NCBI GenBank assembly: GCA_003161535.1
Contig: PMOM01000226.1
Span: 1-7,886 of the forward strand
Length of the DNA: 7,886 nucleotides
Direction of reading: 5' to 3'
Source of the DNA: Caulobacteraceae bacterium
Lineage (GTDB): Bacteria; Pseudomonadota; Alphaproteobacteria; Caulobacterales; Caulobacteraceae
Shown: piece after piece, positions 1 to 6,709 of the stretch
Numbering within the stretch: the stretch's first letter is position 1
Layout: the number at the start of each line of letters is the position of its first letter
Made by a program: the position numbers and the translations under genes
Notes under the pieces: generated by a model
The model's database searches: none
The model's input: only the letters and a program-made list of their open reading frames with translations
What the model was told of the DNA's origin: nothing

Positions 1-1485
1 GACGGCCAGGGGGTCGCCCGCGTCGATCTTCGCCCCCGCCGTGCGTTGGGTGGCCGTCGGGGCATCGGCGGGCGGGGCGGTGGGCGCCACGGCGGCGGCC
101 GCCGTCGCCAGCTCGCCCATGTGCCGCTCCACGAAGCCGGTGTCGACCTCGCCCGCCGCGAAGGCCGGATGGGCCAGAATGGCGCGCAGGAAGGCGATGT
201 TGGTGGCCGCGCCGGCGATCCTGAACTCGGAAAGCGCCCGGCCGGCCTTGCGCGCCGCGGCGGCCACGCCCCCCGCCCCCGCGTGCACGATGACCTTGGC
301 CAGCAGGGAATCATAGCGCAGGCTGGTCTGGTAGCCGACATAGCCGAAGCCATCGACGCGCACCCCCGGCCCCGACGGCGGCTCATAGGCGCTCAGCACC
401 CCGCCGCTCGGCCGCGCCGAGCCGTCGGCGCCCATGGTCTCCAGATTAACCCGCGCCTGGATGGCCACGCCGCGGGGCGCCGGGACATTGGTTTGCCTCA
501 GGCCAAGGTCTGTGAGGCTGCGGCCGGCGGCGATCTCCAGCTGCAGGCGCACGAGATCGAGGCCGGTGACCTCCTCGGTCACCGTATGTTCCACCTGCAG
601 GCGCGGATTGGCCTCGATGAACACGAAAGCCGCGCCTTCTCGCGCCTGTGAGTCCACCAGAAATTCGACGGTGCCGAGGCCCCGATAGCCCGCCGCCTTG
701 CCCAGGCGCACCGCCGCGTCGAGCAGGCTCTGCCGCAGGCCACCCTCCAGATTGGCGGCCGGCGCCACCTCGATCAGCTTCTGGCGCTGACGCTGCGGGC
801 TGCATTCCCGGTCCCACAAATGGACGACCTCGTCGCCGTCGCCGAGGATCTGCGCCTCGACGTGCCGCGCGTGGGGCGCGAAACTCTCCACATAGACCTC
901 GCCGGCGCCGAACGCCTTGAGCGCCTCGGAGGCGCATCGCTGATAAGCCTCGGCCATCTCGGCCGCACGAGTGACCGGCCGCATGCCGCGGCCCCCGCCG
1001 CCGGCCACCGCTTTCAGCATCACCGCCCCGCCCTGGCCCAGCGCCGCCAGGAAGGCCTGCGCCTCCTCCAGGGTCACCGCCCCGCTCGATCCCTCCAGCA
1101 CCGGCACGCCGCACGAGATGGCCAGCTGGCGCGCCGCGGTCTTGTCGCCGAAGAGTTCGAGGGTTTCGGCCGTCGGGCCCACGAACACCAGCCCGGCCTC
1201 GGCGCACAGGCGGGCGAAGGGCGCGTTCTCGCTCAGGAACCCATAACCTGGGTGAACCTGGCCGCATCCGGTGGCCTTGGCCGCCTCGCAGATCGCCGCG
1301 CCGTCAAGATAGGCGACCGCGCCCACGCCGCTCAAGGCGAAGGCCTCGTCGGCGGCGGTGACGTGCAGGGACTGGGCGTCGTCCTCGGAGAACACGGCGA
1401 CGGTGGGAATGCCCATCTCGGCGGCGGTGCGCGCCACGCGAATGGCGATCTCCCCGCGATTGGCGATCAGAAGCTTGGCTGTCAT
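1..1485 (-). CDS. Biotin carboxylase domain of an acyl-CoA carboxylase, 3' end beyond the window
   Basis: The frame is open for 495 codons from ATG at 1485 to the left edge with no stop, so the C-terminus is missing. It carries the ATP-dependent biotin carboxylase module, which carboxylates biotin with bicarbonate in the cytoplasm. Visible are the N-terminal LLIANRGEIAIR signature (residues 5-16), Lys115 in FGDK, Lys158 and the glycine-rich ATP loop GGGGRGM (162-168), a catalytic-type Lys236 in RQRQKLIE, and EANPRLQVEHTVTE (from 291), equivalent to the AccC Glu288/Asn290/Arg292 region. All key residues are present. Stand-alone AccC ends near residue 450. Here the chain continues through an Ala/Pro/Thr-rich linker (about 457-480) and on to the edge, so it is a multidomain subunit: either an alpha subunit with a biotin carrier domain, or a single-chain long-chain acyl-CoA carboxylase type often annotated as 'carbamoyl-phosphate synthase large subunit'. 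Its ATG overlaps the TGA of the upstream CoA-transferase tail (ATGA), a sign of former or present coupling. Substrate cannot be read from this portion. Confidence 0.93.
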   Translation of the reverse strand, partial: MTAKLLIANRGEIAIRVARTAAEMGIPTVAVFSEDDAQSLHVTAADEAFALSGVGAVAYLDGAAICEAAKATGCGQVHPGYGFLSENAPFARLCAEAGLVFVGPTAETLELFGDKTAARQLAISCGVPVLEGSSGAVTLEEAQAFLAALGQGGAVMLKAVAGGGGRGMRPVTRAAEMAEAYQRCASEALKAFGAGEVYVESFAPHARHVEAQILGDGDEVVHLWDRECSPQRQRQKLIEVAPAANLEGGLRQSLLDAAVRLGKAAGYRGLGTVEFLVDSQAREGAAFVFIEANPRLQVEHTVTEEVTGLDLVRLQLEIAAGRSLTDLGLRQTNVPAPRGVAIQARVNLETMGADGSARPSGGVLSAYEPPSGPGVRVDGFGYVGYQTSLRYDSLLAKVIVHAGAGGVAAAARKAGRALSEFRIAGAATNIAFLRAILAHPAFAAGEVDTGFVERHMGELATAAAAVAPTAPPADAPTATQRTAGAKIDAGDPLAV

Positions 1486-1625
1486 CGGCTCTCGGCGCTC
1501 TCCGGCGCCCCACCTTTAGCGTTTTCACGCGCCGCCGACAGGGCCCCCAGGATCATGGCGGTGTGTTCGCCCAGGATCGGCGCCAGCGAACGGGTCCGAT
1601 CACATCGCCAAGACTGCCCCGCCTC
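1482..1625 (-). pseudogene. 3'-terminal remnant of a CaiB/BaiF family CoA-transferase gene
   Basis: Between the metallopeptidase stop (1626-1628) and the carboxylase start lies a 47-codon open frame ending in TGA at 1482-1484. Its middle part (about 1542-1601) reads DRTRSLAPILGEHTAMILGA. This matches the extreme C-terminus typical of CaiB/BaiF (class III) CoA-transferases, where a P-x-LGEHT motif is followed by a short helix. These enzymes are about 380-400 residues and move CoA between acids. Here the whole catalytic body is absent: the frame is bounded upstream by the peptidase stop codon, and no ATG precedes the motif. The eight residues after that stop do not look like CoA-transferase sequence, placing the break near 1600-1625. 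The TGA overlaps the carboxylase ATG, as in an intact operon. I infer that a rearrangement or insertion removed the 5' part. Family identification rests on one short motif. Confidence 0.68.
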
Positions 1626-3275
1626 TCAGAGATGAGGCAATGAGGGCAGACCGAACGGCAGGGAGATGTGCGGAGCGCTCGGCTTGTCCTGCTGCTCGAC
1701 CTTCTTGCCCGCCGCCAGTTCGCAATCGTGCTTGAGGTTGGCGTCATTGTAGGAGACGCAGCGCTGCAGATAACGGTCGGCTTCATCTTTCCGCCCGTTC
1801 TGGCGCGCAATGGCGATGCGCAGGGAGAGAAAGGGCTTTTCGTCGTTCCCGAACCTCGCGGTCGAGGTCTCGATGACCTGAAGCGCGCGATCGCTCTGGC
1901 CGGCGCGATAGAGCATGCGGGCATGGTCGACGCAGCCGTCCACGGTCTGATCGGGGCTCGCCTCGGCGCGGGCGAACAGGCGGTCGGCGCCGGCGACATC
2001 GCCCATGTCCTCGCGCAGGCGCGCGGCCTCGTTGATCACCATCGGCGCGCCGCCGAAGCTCGTCTTGCTCGCCCGCTCGATCTGGGCCGTCGCCTCGGGG
2101 TAGTTGCCCGTCGAGCGCGCTTTCATCGCGTCCTGCACCGCCTCGACGGCGATCCTCGCCTGGGCGAATTCGGTGGTCGCGCGAACCCGCTGCAACCAGG
2201 CGTGCTGTTCCTCGCGCAGGGGAGCCCCGGCCGGATAGGCGTCGACGGAATACTGGGCGATCCCGCGCTTGCGCTCGATCGGCGGACGATGGGCGGAGCC
2301 AGGGTCCCGCGAACCGGCCGCGCGGAGCATGGCGCGCGCGCCTCCGGTCAACAGGTCCTGCTTCAGAGTCGACGACGACCATCCCCCGCCGAGGAACGAT
2401 TGCGCCACATCGCGCGGCACCACTTCGCTGAGCTGTGACTTGAGCTGGGATTGCATGGCGTCGACCGCGGCCCGCCGCTGTTCGCGATCGACCTGGATGG
2501 TGTCGAAGACACTCGCCGAAGCATCTTCCGCCGCGAAGGAAGCGCCCTGCGACAGATCGAAGCCCAGAGCATCGGCCTCGTCCTCCTGGCTGCGCGTGTG
2601 CGGCGGCTCGGCGGTGACGTTGACCAGAAAGTGCAGCATGTCGCCGCTCGCGCCGGCGTTTCGCACAGCCAGGGTCGCGGCGCCCAGACTCCCGCCGACG
2701 TGGCCGGCCGCGTCGCCCAGCACCGATGCCACGAGAAAGAGCTGTCCCAGCCGGCTCTCGGTCTCCCTCCGCTTCTGCTCCGCCGCGGCGCCGGCGGCGA
2801 AGTGACCCAGCAGCAGATGGGACAGTTCGTGACCCAGGACGTAAGCGACCTCGTCATCCGACCGCGCGCGATCAAGCAATCCAAAGGCGACCACGATCGA
2901 ATTGTCGGGCAGGGAGTAGGCGTTGTAGTAGTCGACCCCCAGAATGAAAATCTGCACCGGGGGCCCCTTGGGGTAAGGCCATTGCGCCTGCAGGCGAACG
3001 ATCAGCTCGCGCACCGCCGCTTCGGTCTGGGGCATGCGCAGCCGGGCCTGCTGATACTGACCCTGGTTCACCGCATCCGACGCCAGTCCGAGCGAGCCGC
3101 CCTGGCCCGGCGTCCATCCCAGCTTGCGACCGGCCACCTGCCTGATGAACGGGCCCTTCTTCCCCGAGACGGTGAACGTTCCGCCATCGCCTTGAGCGCC
3201 CGCGGGACCTGCCCAAGCCGCCATCGTGGCAAGGCAAAACCCCCCGGTCGCGAGGGTTCGGCGCGTGGGAGTCAC
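1626..3275 (-). CDS. Secreted M48-family zinc metallopeptidase with TPR-like C-terminal region
   Basis: The 549-residue product begins with a signal peptide (TRRTLATGGF, then a hydrophobic stretch, with likely cleavage after GPAGA at about residue 27). Mature protein would be periplasmic. The M48 core contains the zinc motif HELSH (His149, Glu150 as catalytic base, His153) followed by LLLGH, and a third ligand Glu231 in the EDEADALG motif. All catalytic residues are intact. A helical, TPR-like region follows (about 370-527) with Cys448, Cys506 and Cys518 that could form disulfides. This peptidase-plus-TPR plan resembles BepA/YfgC, an outer-membrane-protein quality-control enzyme in E. coli, but the similarity is in architecture only. 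I chose the GTG at 3275 because it overlaps the previous gene's stop (GTGA) and directly precedes the signal peptide. No good Shine-Dalgarno is seen, so translational coupling is likely. A longer reading from a TTG at 3374 is possible but buries the signal peptide. Confidence 0.9.
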   Translation of the reverse strand: MTPTRRTLATGGFCLATMAAWAGPAGAQGDGGTFTVSGKKGPFIRQVAGRKLGWTPGQGGSLGLASDAVNQGQYQQARLRMPQTEAAVRELIVRLQAQWPYPKGPPVQIFILGVDYYNAYSLPDNSIVVAFGLLDRARSDDEVAYVLGHELSHLLLGHFAAGAAAEQKRRETESRLGQLFLVASVLGDAAGHVGGSLGAATLAVRNAGASGDMLHFLVNVTAEPPHTRSQEDEADALGFDLSQGASFAAEDASASVFDTIQVDREQRRAAVDAMQSQLKSQLSEVVPRDVAQSFLGGGWSSSTLKQDLLTGGARAMLRAAGSRDPGSAHRPPIERKRGIAQYSVDAYPAGAPLREEQHAWLQRVRATTEFAQARIAVEAVQDAMKARSTGNYPEATAQIERASKTSFGGAPMVINEAARLREDMGDVAGADRLFARAEASPDQTVDGCVDHARMLYRAGQSDRALQVIETSTARFGNDEKPFLSLRIAIARQNGRKDEADRYLQRCVSYNDANLKHDCELAAGKKVEQQDKPSAPHISLPFGLPSLPHL

Positions 3276-3646
3276 CGGGCCGGCCGCTGGCAATCGGCGG
3301 CTCCGCCCAGTCCCATGTTGGAGGCGGCATAGGCCGAGCCCGAGGCCCGCGCGGCGCTCTGAACGGGCGCGCAAGCCGCCTTCACGCCGGCGGTTTCCAC
3401 ATCCAGGCCGCGCAGGAATACCGTTCTTCCGCCCTGGCTGACGGCGATGCTGCCCCCGACTCCGAAGGCCACGATCGGCGCCGGCAGCTTCAGGCTGGCT
3501 GCCGCGAGCACACCGAGCGGCTGGCCCTTGTCGTCAAAGATGCGAAGTTGCGGCCGCAGTGCGCGCGTCACGCTCCCCAGACCGGCGGCGTGCGCCAGAC
3601 CGGGAATGAGCAGGAGGGCGGAGAGGATCAAGCTAGCTTTGGACAT
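3272..3646 (-). CDS. Small exported protein of unknown function with two cysteines
   Basis: The 124-residue product starts with a clear Sec signal peptide (MSKASLILSALLLIPGLAHA, cleavage after residue 20), leaving about 104 mature residues. The mature part contains a beta-rich segment (RPQLRIFDDKGQPLGVL, then SIAVSQGGRTVFLRGLDV) and two cysteines, Cys92 and Cys119, flanking a small-residue-rich stretch. A disulfide closing the C-terminal third is plausible in the periplasm. I do not recognise a named family. The ATG at 3646 has AGGAG (3657-3661) ten bases upstream and lies inside the end of the CHASE2 gene (14-nt overlap). The stop overlaps the GTG start of the peptidase gene by four bases. 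This packing ties it to both neighbours, so a partner, substrate or accessory role for the peptidase or CHASE2 protein is possible but not shown. Confidence 0.82.
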   Translation of the reverse strand: MSKASLILSALLLIPGLAHAAGLGSVTRALRPQLRIFDDKGQPLGVLAAASLKLPAPIVAFGVGGSIAVSQGGRTVFLRGLDVETAGVKAACAPVQSAARASGSAYAASNMGLGGAADCQRPAR

Positions 3647-5357
3647 GGGAGGCGGACTCCTGGTCGGGGTGAACGGGACTTGGGGTTGAAGACAAGGGCT
3701 TGGACGAGGCGGGCGGCTTGCGCAGCAGACGATCCTCCTCGAACTTCATCGCCTTGCGCCAAAGTCGTCCCGCCGCGAGGAAATGGCGCACGAAGGCGAT
3801 GTGCTCGATCGAGCCGCCGATATCGGCCGGCAGGATCTGGCGCGTGGCGTAGAAGAGAAATCCCAGCGCGCAGGCCGAAATGCCGATCCAGTTGATCGGC
3901 GATCGATGGGCATAGGTGACCCCCAGCCAGGTGGCGAAGAGCACAATACCGAAGGAAGCGGTGAACAGCGCCAGATACAGCGGCGCGTAGACCTTTGGGT
4001 GCAGCCGGGTCTCGCCGCGCGTGGCGACGGCGTGGTCCAGAAGGCTGTTGCGCACCATCACCGCCAGGATGCCGCAGAACGCCAGAGCGGCCACCAGAAG
4101 GCACTTGAGCAGGTCGGAATCGAACATCGCCTGGGCGTTTCTGCGGTAGTCGTCGCCGTACTCGATGAGATTATCCAGAGCCATGGCGTGATATTGAATA
4201 CCCGGGACCTGCCCGTGCACGGGCGACTCCACCCAGTCGCTGGAGGCGTGAAACTCGCCGCCGACCATCACCAGCCGGCCGGCCAGGACGCGGGCGAGGT
4301 CCTTTTGCTCCAGTCCCCGACCGGCGACGATGCGGTCATAGCCAAGCGTGAGGGTGTAAGGGCACTCCTGCCGCGCGCCGGCGCCGGGCGCGCGCAAGCC
4401 CATCATCTGTTCGGCCAGACGGGCGCGCCAGCCTGAACCGGCGGCGCGGCACGGCGCGTTCGCGCCGCTCACGGCGCGGGTGATGGCGAGGTAGTCGCGA
4501 TCGGGCCGCGATCCCCAGACGACGTCCATCGGCGCATCGAAGTCGGCGTTCACATCCACTGGCGGCGAAGTCAGGCCCTGGAGCGCCCTGGCGGCCCGAT
4601 TGCGCAAGTCGAGGATCGAGGCGACGCCGCACGCGTCTCGACGCCGCAGGCAATAGGCCGCGTACATGGCCATGGCCGGCGAAATATCGAAGGCCCGCAC
4701 GCCCAGCCGCGTCGCCTTCGCCGGGTCAAATCCGTAATCCGTGATCAACGGGTAGGCGGTCTGGCCGACCAGGGCGGGGGCGAGGACGGCGACGCCGTCC
4801 AGCCGCCGTTCGACATCGGGGAACACGCCAAGGTCGCCCGGCGAAGGCTTGGCGAAGATCATCGGCGTTCCGCCGGCCCCCACGATGCAGGCGATCTTGA
4901 CCAGAGGATCGGAGAGACAACCGGGCTTGGCCGACCAGATGGCCGCCCGGGTGGCCGCCGCGACGCCGCTCAGGAAGGTGTCGAACCCATCGCCCGGCGC
5001 GCCTTGGCCCATGTAGACGAAGTCGACGAACATCGCCGACGGCGGCGCGCCCCCGACGTTCATCAAGTCGTCGAGCATCGTCCACTGCTGATCGTAGGTG
5101 GGCGGAAACCGGGTCCAGCCGTAGCCTTTCATGGCCTCAAGCGAGGTGTCGTCCAGAGCGATGACGCTAATCGCGCGCTGGCCCGCGCGCGCGGCGCCAT
5201 AGTCGGCGGCGGTGATCCGCTGGTAGACCGCGTCCGCCACTCTGTCGGAGGCCGATTCCAGACCAAAGAGATTGAGCTTGGCGACGCCATAGGCCGACAG
5301 GGCGAGAACCAGGCTGATAAAGACAGCTTTCAACACCCCTGCAGGCGAAATCGGCAA
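3633..5357 (-). CDS. CHASE2 domain membrane protein without a cytoplasmic output domain
   Basis: The 574-residue product has one N-terminal membrane segment (about 7-27), a large extracytoplasmic CHASE2 region (about 30-410), and three C-terminal membrane segments (about 416-435, 457-483 and 488-509), followed by a tail of about 65 residues. CHASE2 is an extracellular sensory domain. Recognisable parts are the early ISVIALDDTSLEAM segment and the closing LVMVGGEFHASSDWVESP and VPGIQYHAMALDNL segments, equivalent to the family's VG…P…PG…HA…NL pattern. CHASE2 is usually joined to a histidine kinase, adenylate cyclase or serine/threonine kinase. Here the tail is charged then Ser/Pro-rich and holds no such domain, so any signal must pass through a partner. 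Several Cys in the outer region may pair. I chose the TTG at 5357, which has GGAGG five bases upstream; a GTG at 5399 would add 14 residues but lacks a Shine-Dalgarno. Confidence 0.85.
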   Translation of the reverse strand: MPISPAGVLKAVFISLVLALSAYGVAKLNLFGLESASDRVADAVYQRITAADYGAARAGQRAISVIALDDTSLEAMKGYGWTRFPPTYDQQWTMLDDLMNVGGAPPSAMFVDFVYMGQGAPGDGFDTFLSGVAAATRAAIWSAKPGCLSDPLVKIACIVGAGGTPMIFAKPSPGDLGVFPDVERRLDGVAVLAPALVGQTAYPLITDYGFDPAKATRLGVRAFDISPAMAMYAAYCLRRRDACGVASILDLRNRAARALQGLTSPPVDVNADFDAPMDVVWGSRPDRDYLAITRAVSGANAPCRAAGSGWRARLAEQMMGLRAPGAGARQECPYTLTLGYDRIVAGRGLEQKDLARVLAGRLVMVGGEFHASSDWVESPVHGQVPGIQYHAMALDNLIEYGDDYRRNAQAMFDSDLLKCLLVAALAFCGILAVMVRNSLLDHAVATRGETRLHPKVYAPLYLALFTASFGIVLFATWLGVTYAHRSPINWIGISACALGFLFYATRQILPADIGGSIEHIAFVRHFLAAGRLWRKAMKFEEDRLLRKPPASSKPLSSTPSPVHPDQESASHVQS

Positions 5358-5362
5358 ACCAT

Positions 5363-5367
5363 CCTCC
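5363..5367 (-). promoter_or_regulatory. Ribosome binding site GGAGG for the CHASE2 gene
   Basis: GGAGG on the minus strand lies five bases before the TTG at 5357 and just after the TAA (5380-5382) of the upstream gene. It favours the TTG over the GTG at 5399, which lies inside the preceding gene with no purine-rich site before it. An ATG at 5362, next to this GGAGG, is not in the CHASE2 frame. Confidence 0.5.
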
Positions 5368-5379
5368 AGCCGCCCTGTC

Positions 5380-6639
5380 TTAAGGCAGCACCACTCCACT
5401 GAGGCTATGCAGCAGGCTGCCGGCGCGGCTTGGCTTCTTCTTGGGTGGCGGCTTCTGATCGTCGGACGGCTGGTCCTCGCCGCCGGGCATGCTCATGCCC
5501 AGCAGGCCGTTGGTCGCGGAGCGGTAGCGGACCTTGACCGTCCAGGCGATGTTCCAGGGCGTGGGCGCCGGCGGCCGGGGCGGATAGCTGATGTTGGTCT
5601 CGCCGCCGTAGGCGGTCAGGGCGAAGAAGCCGCCATGGCCGGCGGCGGCCACCGCCTCCTGGGGAATCACGCAACTGGTCTGGGCCGGGGCCATCAGGGT
5701 GTGCGCGGCGACCAGGCGGCTGATATCGCCATTGCTCAGATATTCGGGCAGGGCGAAGGCCGAAGCTTGGTTCGCGCTTGAGGTCCACATCACCACCTCG
5801 CCGCCCTGGGCGCCGAACATGGTGGCGAAATAGCCCAGCGCCCCGTCCACCGGCCGCCAGGCGAGGCTCGCCGAGCCGCTCGGGTTCTTCTGATTCTGGG
5901 TCAAGCGCAGGGCCGACAGAAAGTCTTGATTGGCCGCGAGGGTGAATTCGATCTGAGGCGTGTAGTCGCCCTTGACCATATGCGCTCCCTGCAGGGACGC
6001 ATCGCCGTTCAGCCGGGTGCGAGTCTCGCGGTTGGGCCACTCACCATAGGTGGCGCTGCGCGAGGGCGACGGCGGCTGCATCGCCGACAGCGACATGCCC
6101 CGCGCCAGCGCGGCGAATTGCTGACCGCCGGCGCCCGCGCCCAGCTTGGCGAAATCGATCACATAGGGTTGGCCGGGGCCGGCATGCTCGCCGCAACCCC
6201 AGAAGATCAACATCCGACCCTGCGGCTGGCGGTACTGCTGCGGCGTCTGGGGGCCCGCTTCCTCGCGCGCCGGTTCGGCCGGCGGTGGAGTCAGCAGGGG
6301 CAGAACCGCGCCGGCGCCCAGACCGGTCGGCGGATCGTGTTCGGCCCGCGGGTCGCCTTGGGGCCGGCGGGTCGAGCCAAGCTGAAGAACGAGGGTCTTG
6401 GTCACCGCATTGGCGTTCATGCCGCCGCCCATGGCCATGCCCATCATCGAGCCGAGACCCGGTCGGCGGCCGCCCGCCTCCATGCCCGCGCCCATGGCGC
6501 CAAGGCCGGTGGTGGTCGATGCGCTCATCCAGTAGGTGGCGACCGGCCCGGTTTCCACCTGCCGACCGGCCGACGACGCCGCCGTCGCTCCCGCCGCCGC
6601 CAAAGCCGCGACGATCGCCGTCCCCCGCCCGATGTTCAC
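5380..6639 (-). CDS. Exported protein of unknown function with Met/Gly-rich stretch and FN3-like segment
   Basis: The product is 419 residues from GTG at 6639, opening with a signal-peptide-like segment (RGTAIVAALAAAGATAASSA, cleavage near residue 24). A low-complexity Met/Gly-rich stretch follows: Met38, 49, 53, 65, 66, 68, 70 and 74 are eight methionines in 37 residues. Next come a Pro-rich linker (about 106-140), a segment with WGCGEHAG, and a beta-rich region. One part of that region (SASLAWRPVDGALGYFATMF) has the W-x-P-V…GY spacing of a fibronectin type III-like strand pair. A second region near the end (PWNIAWTVKVRYRS) is also strand-like. The tail is hydrophilic and Lys/Pro-rich. I recognise no named family. 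It is the first gene of a minus-strand run, 22 bases ahead of the CHASE2 gene. A G-run (6648-6653) lies eight bases before the GTG; an in-frame GTG at 6648 is an alternative start. A longer frame to 6828 enters the promoter region and is unlikely. Confidence 0.8.
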   Translation of the reverse strand: MNIGRGTAIVAALAAAGATAASSAGRQVETGPVATYWMSASTTTGLGAMGAGMEAGGRRPGLGSMMGMAMGGGMNANAVTKTLVLQLGSTRRPQGDPRAEHDPPTGLGAGAVLPLLTPPPAEPAREEAGPQTPQQYRQPQGRMLIFWGCGEHAGPGQPYVIDFAKLGAGAGGQQFAALARGMSLSAMQPPSPSRSATYGEWPNRETRTRLNGDASLQGAHMVKGDYTPQIEFTLAANQDFLSALRLTQNQKNPSGSASLAWRPVDGALGYFATMFGAQGGEVVMWTSSANQASAFALPEYLSNGDISRLVAAHTLMAPAQTSCVIPQEAVAAAGHGGFFALTAYGGETNISYPPRPPAPTPWNIAWTVKVRYRSATNGLLGMSMPGGEDQPSDDQKPPPKKKPSRAGSLLHSLSGVVLP

Positions 6640-6672
6640 TGAAAACACCCCCCGCCGGTTCAGCCTGACCCG

Positions 6673-6700
6673 ACGATAGCTCAGTGACCCGCGTTGTCCA
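6673..6700 (-). promoter_or_regulatory. Candidate sigma-70-type promoter for the four-gene minus-strand run
   Basis: On the minus strand, TGGACA (6695-6700, five of six matches to TTGACA) is followed after 16 bases by TATCGT (6673-6678, four of six matches to TATAAT). Transcription would begin near 6666, giving a leader of about 27 bases before the GTG at 6639. It is the best-looking pair I found in the divergent intergenic region. It is read by eye only, and promoters in high-GC alphaproteobacteria are weakly conserved. Confidence 0.4.
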
Positions 6701-6709
6701 AATCGCGGG
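6688..6709. repeat. Inverted repeat overlapping the -35 box, possible operator
   Basis: CCCGCG (6688-6693) and CGCGGG (6704-6709) form perfect 6-bp arms around a 10-base centre. The outward flanks also pair if two extra G bases in the right arm are skipped. The dyad covers the -35 element of the proposed minus-strand promoter and lies between divergent genes, a common position for a regulator site. In GC-rich DNA a 6-bp dyad can arise by chance. Confidence 0.3.

Noticed and set aside
446..1267. Long minus-strand frame of 273 codons within the carboxylase region
   Set aside because: It is out of frame with the biotin carboxylase reading, and its product is an Arg/Gly/Pro-rich sequence with no motif. 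It is a GC-rich shadow.
820..1635. Plus-strand frame of 271 codons across the carboxylase start and CoA-transferase remnant
   Set aside because: It runs antisense to a well-supported gene, has a composition typical of reverse-strand high-GC frames, and shows no recognisable domain.
3195..3275. Tat signal peptide for the M48 protein (TRRTLAT)
   Set aside because: Only the two arginines fit. The expected hydrophobic residues after them are not convincing, so I call it a general Sec-type signal peptide, with Tat possible.
2451..3332. Plus-strand frame of 293 codons antisense to the M48 gene
   Set aside because: The opposite strand carries an intact zinc peptidase with signal peptide. The plus-strand product is low-complexity, Arg/Gln-rich and has no ribosome binding site or motif.
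4452..4467. Hairpin CGGCGCG-TT-CGCGCCG
   Set aside because: It lies in the middle of the CHASE2 coding region with no T-run. Such dyads are expected in GC-rich codons.
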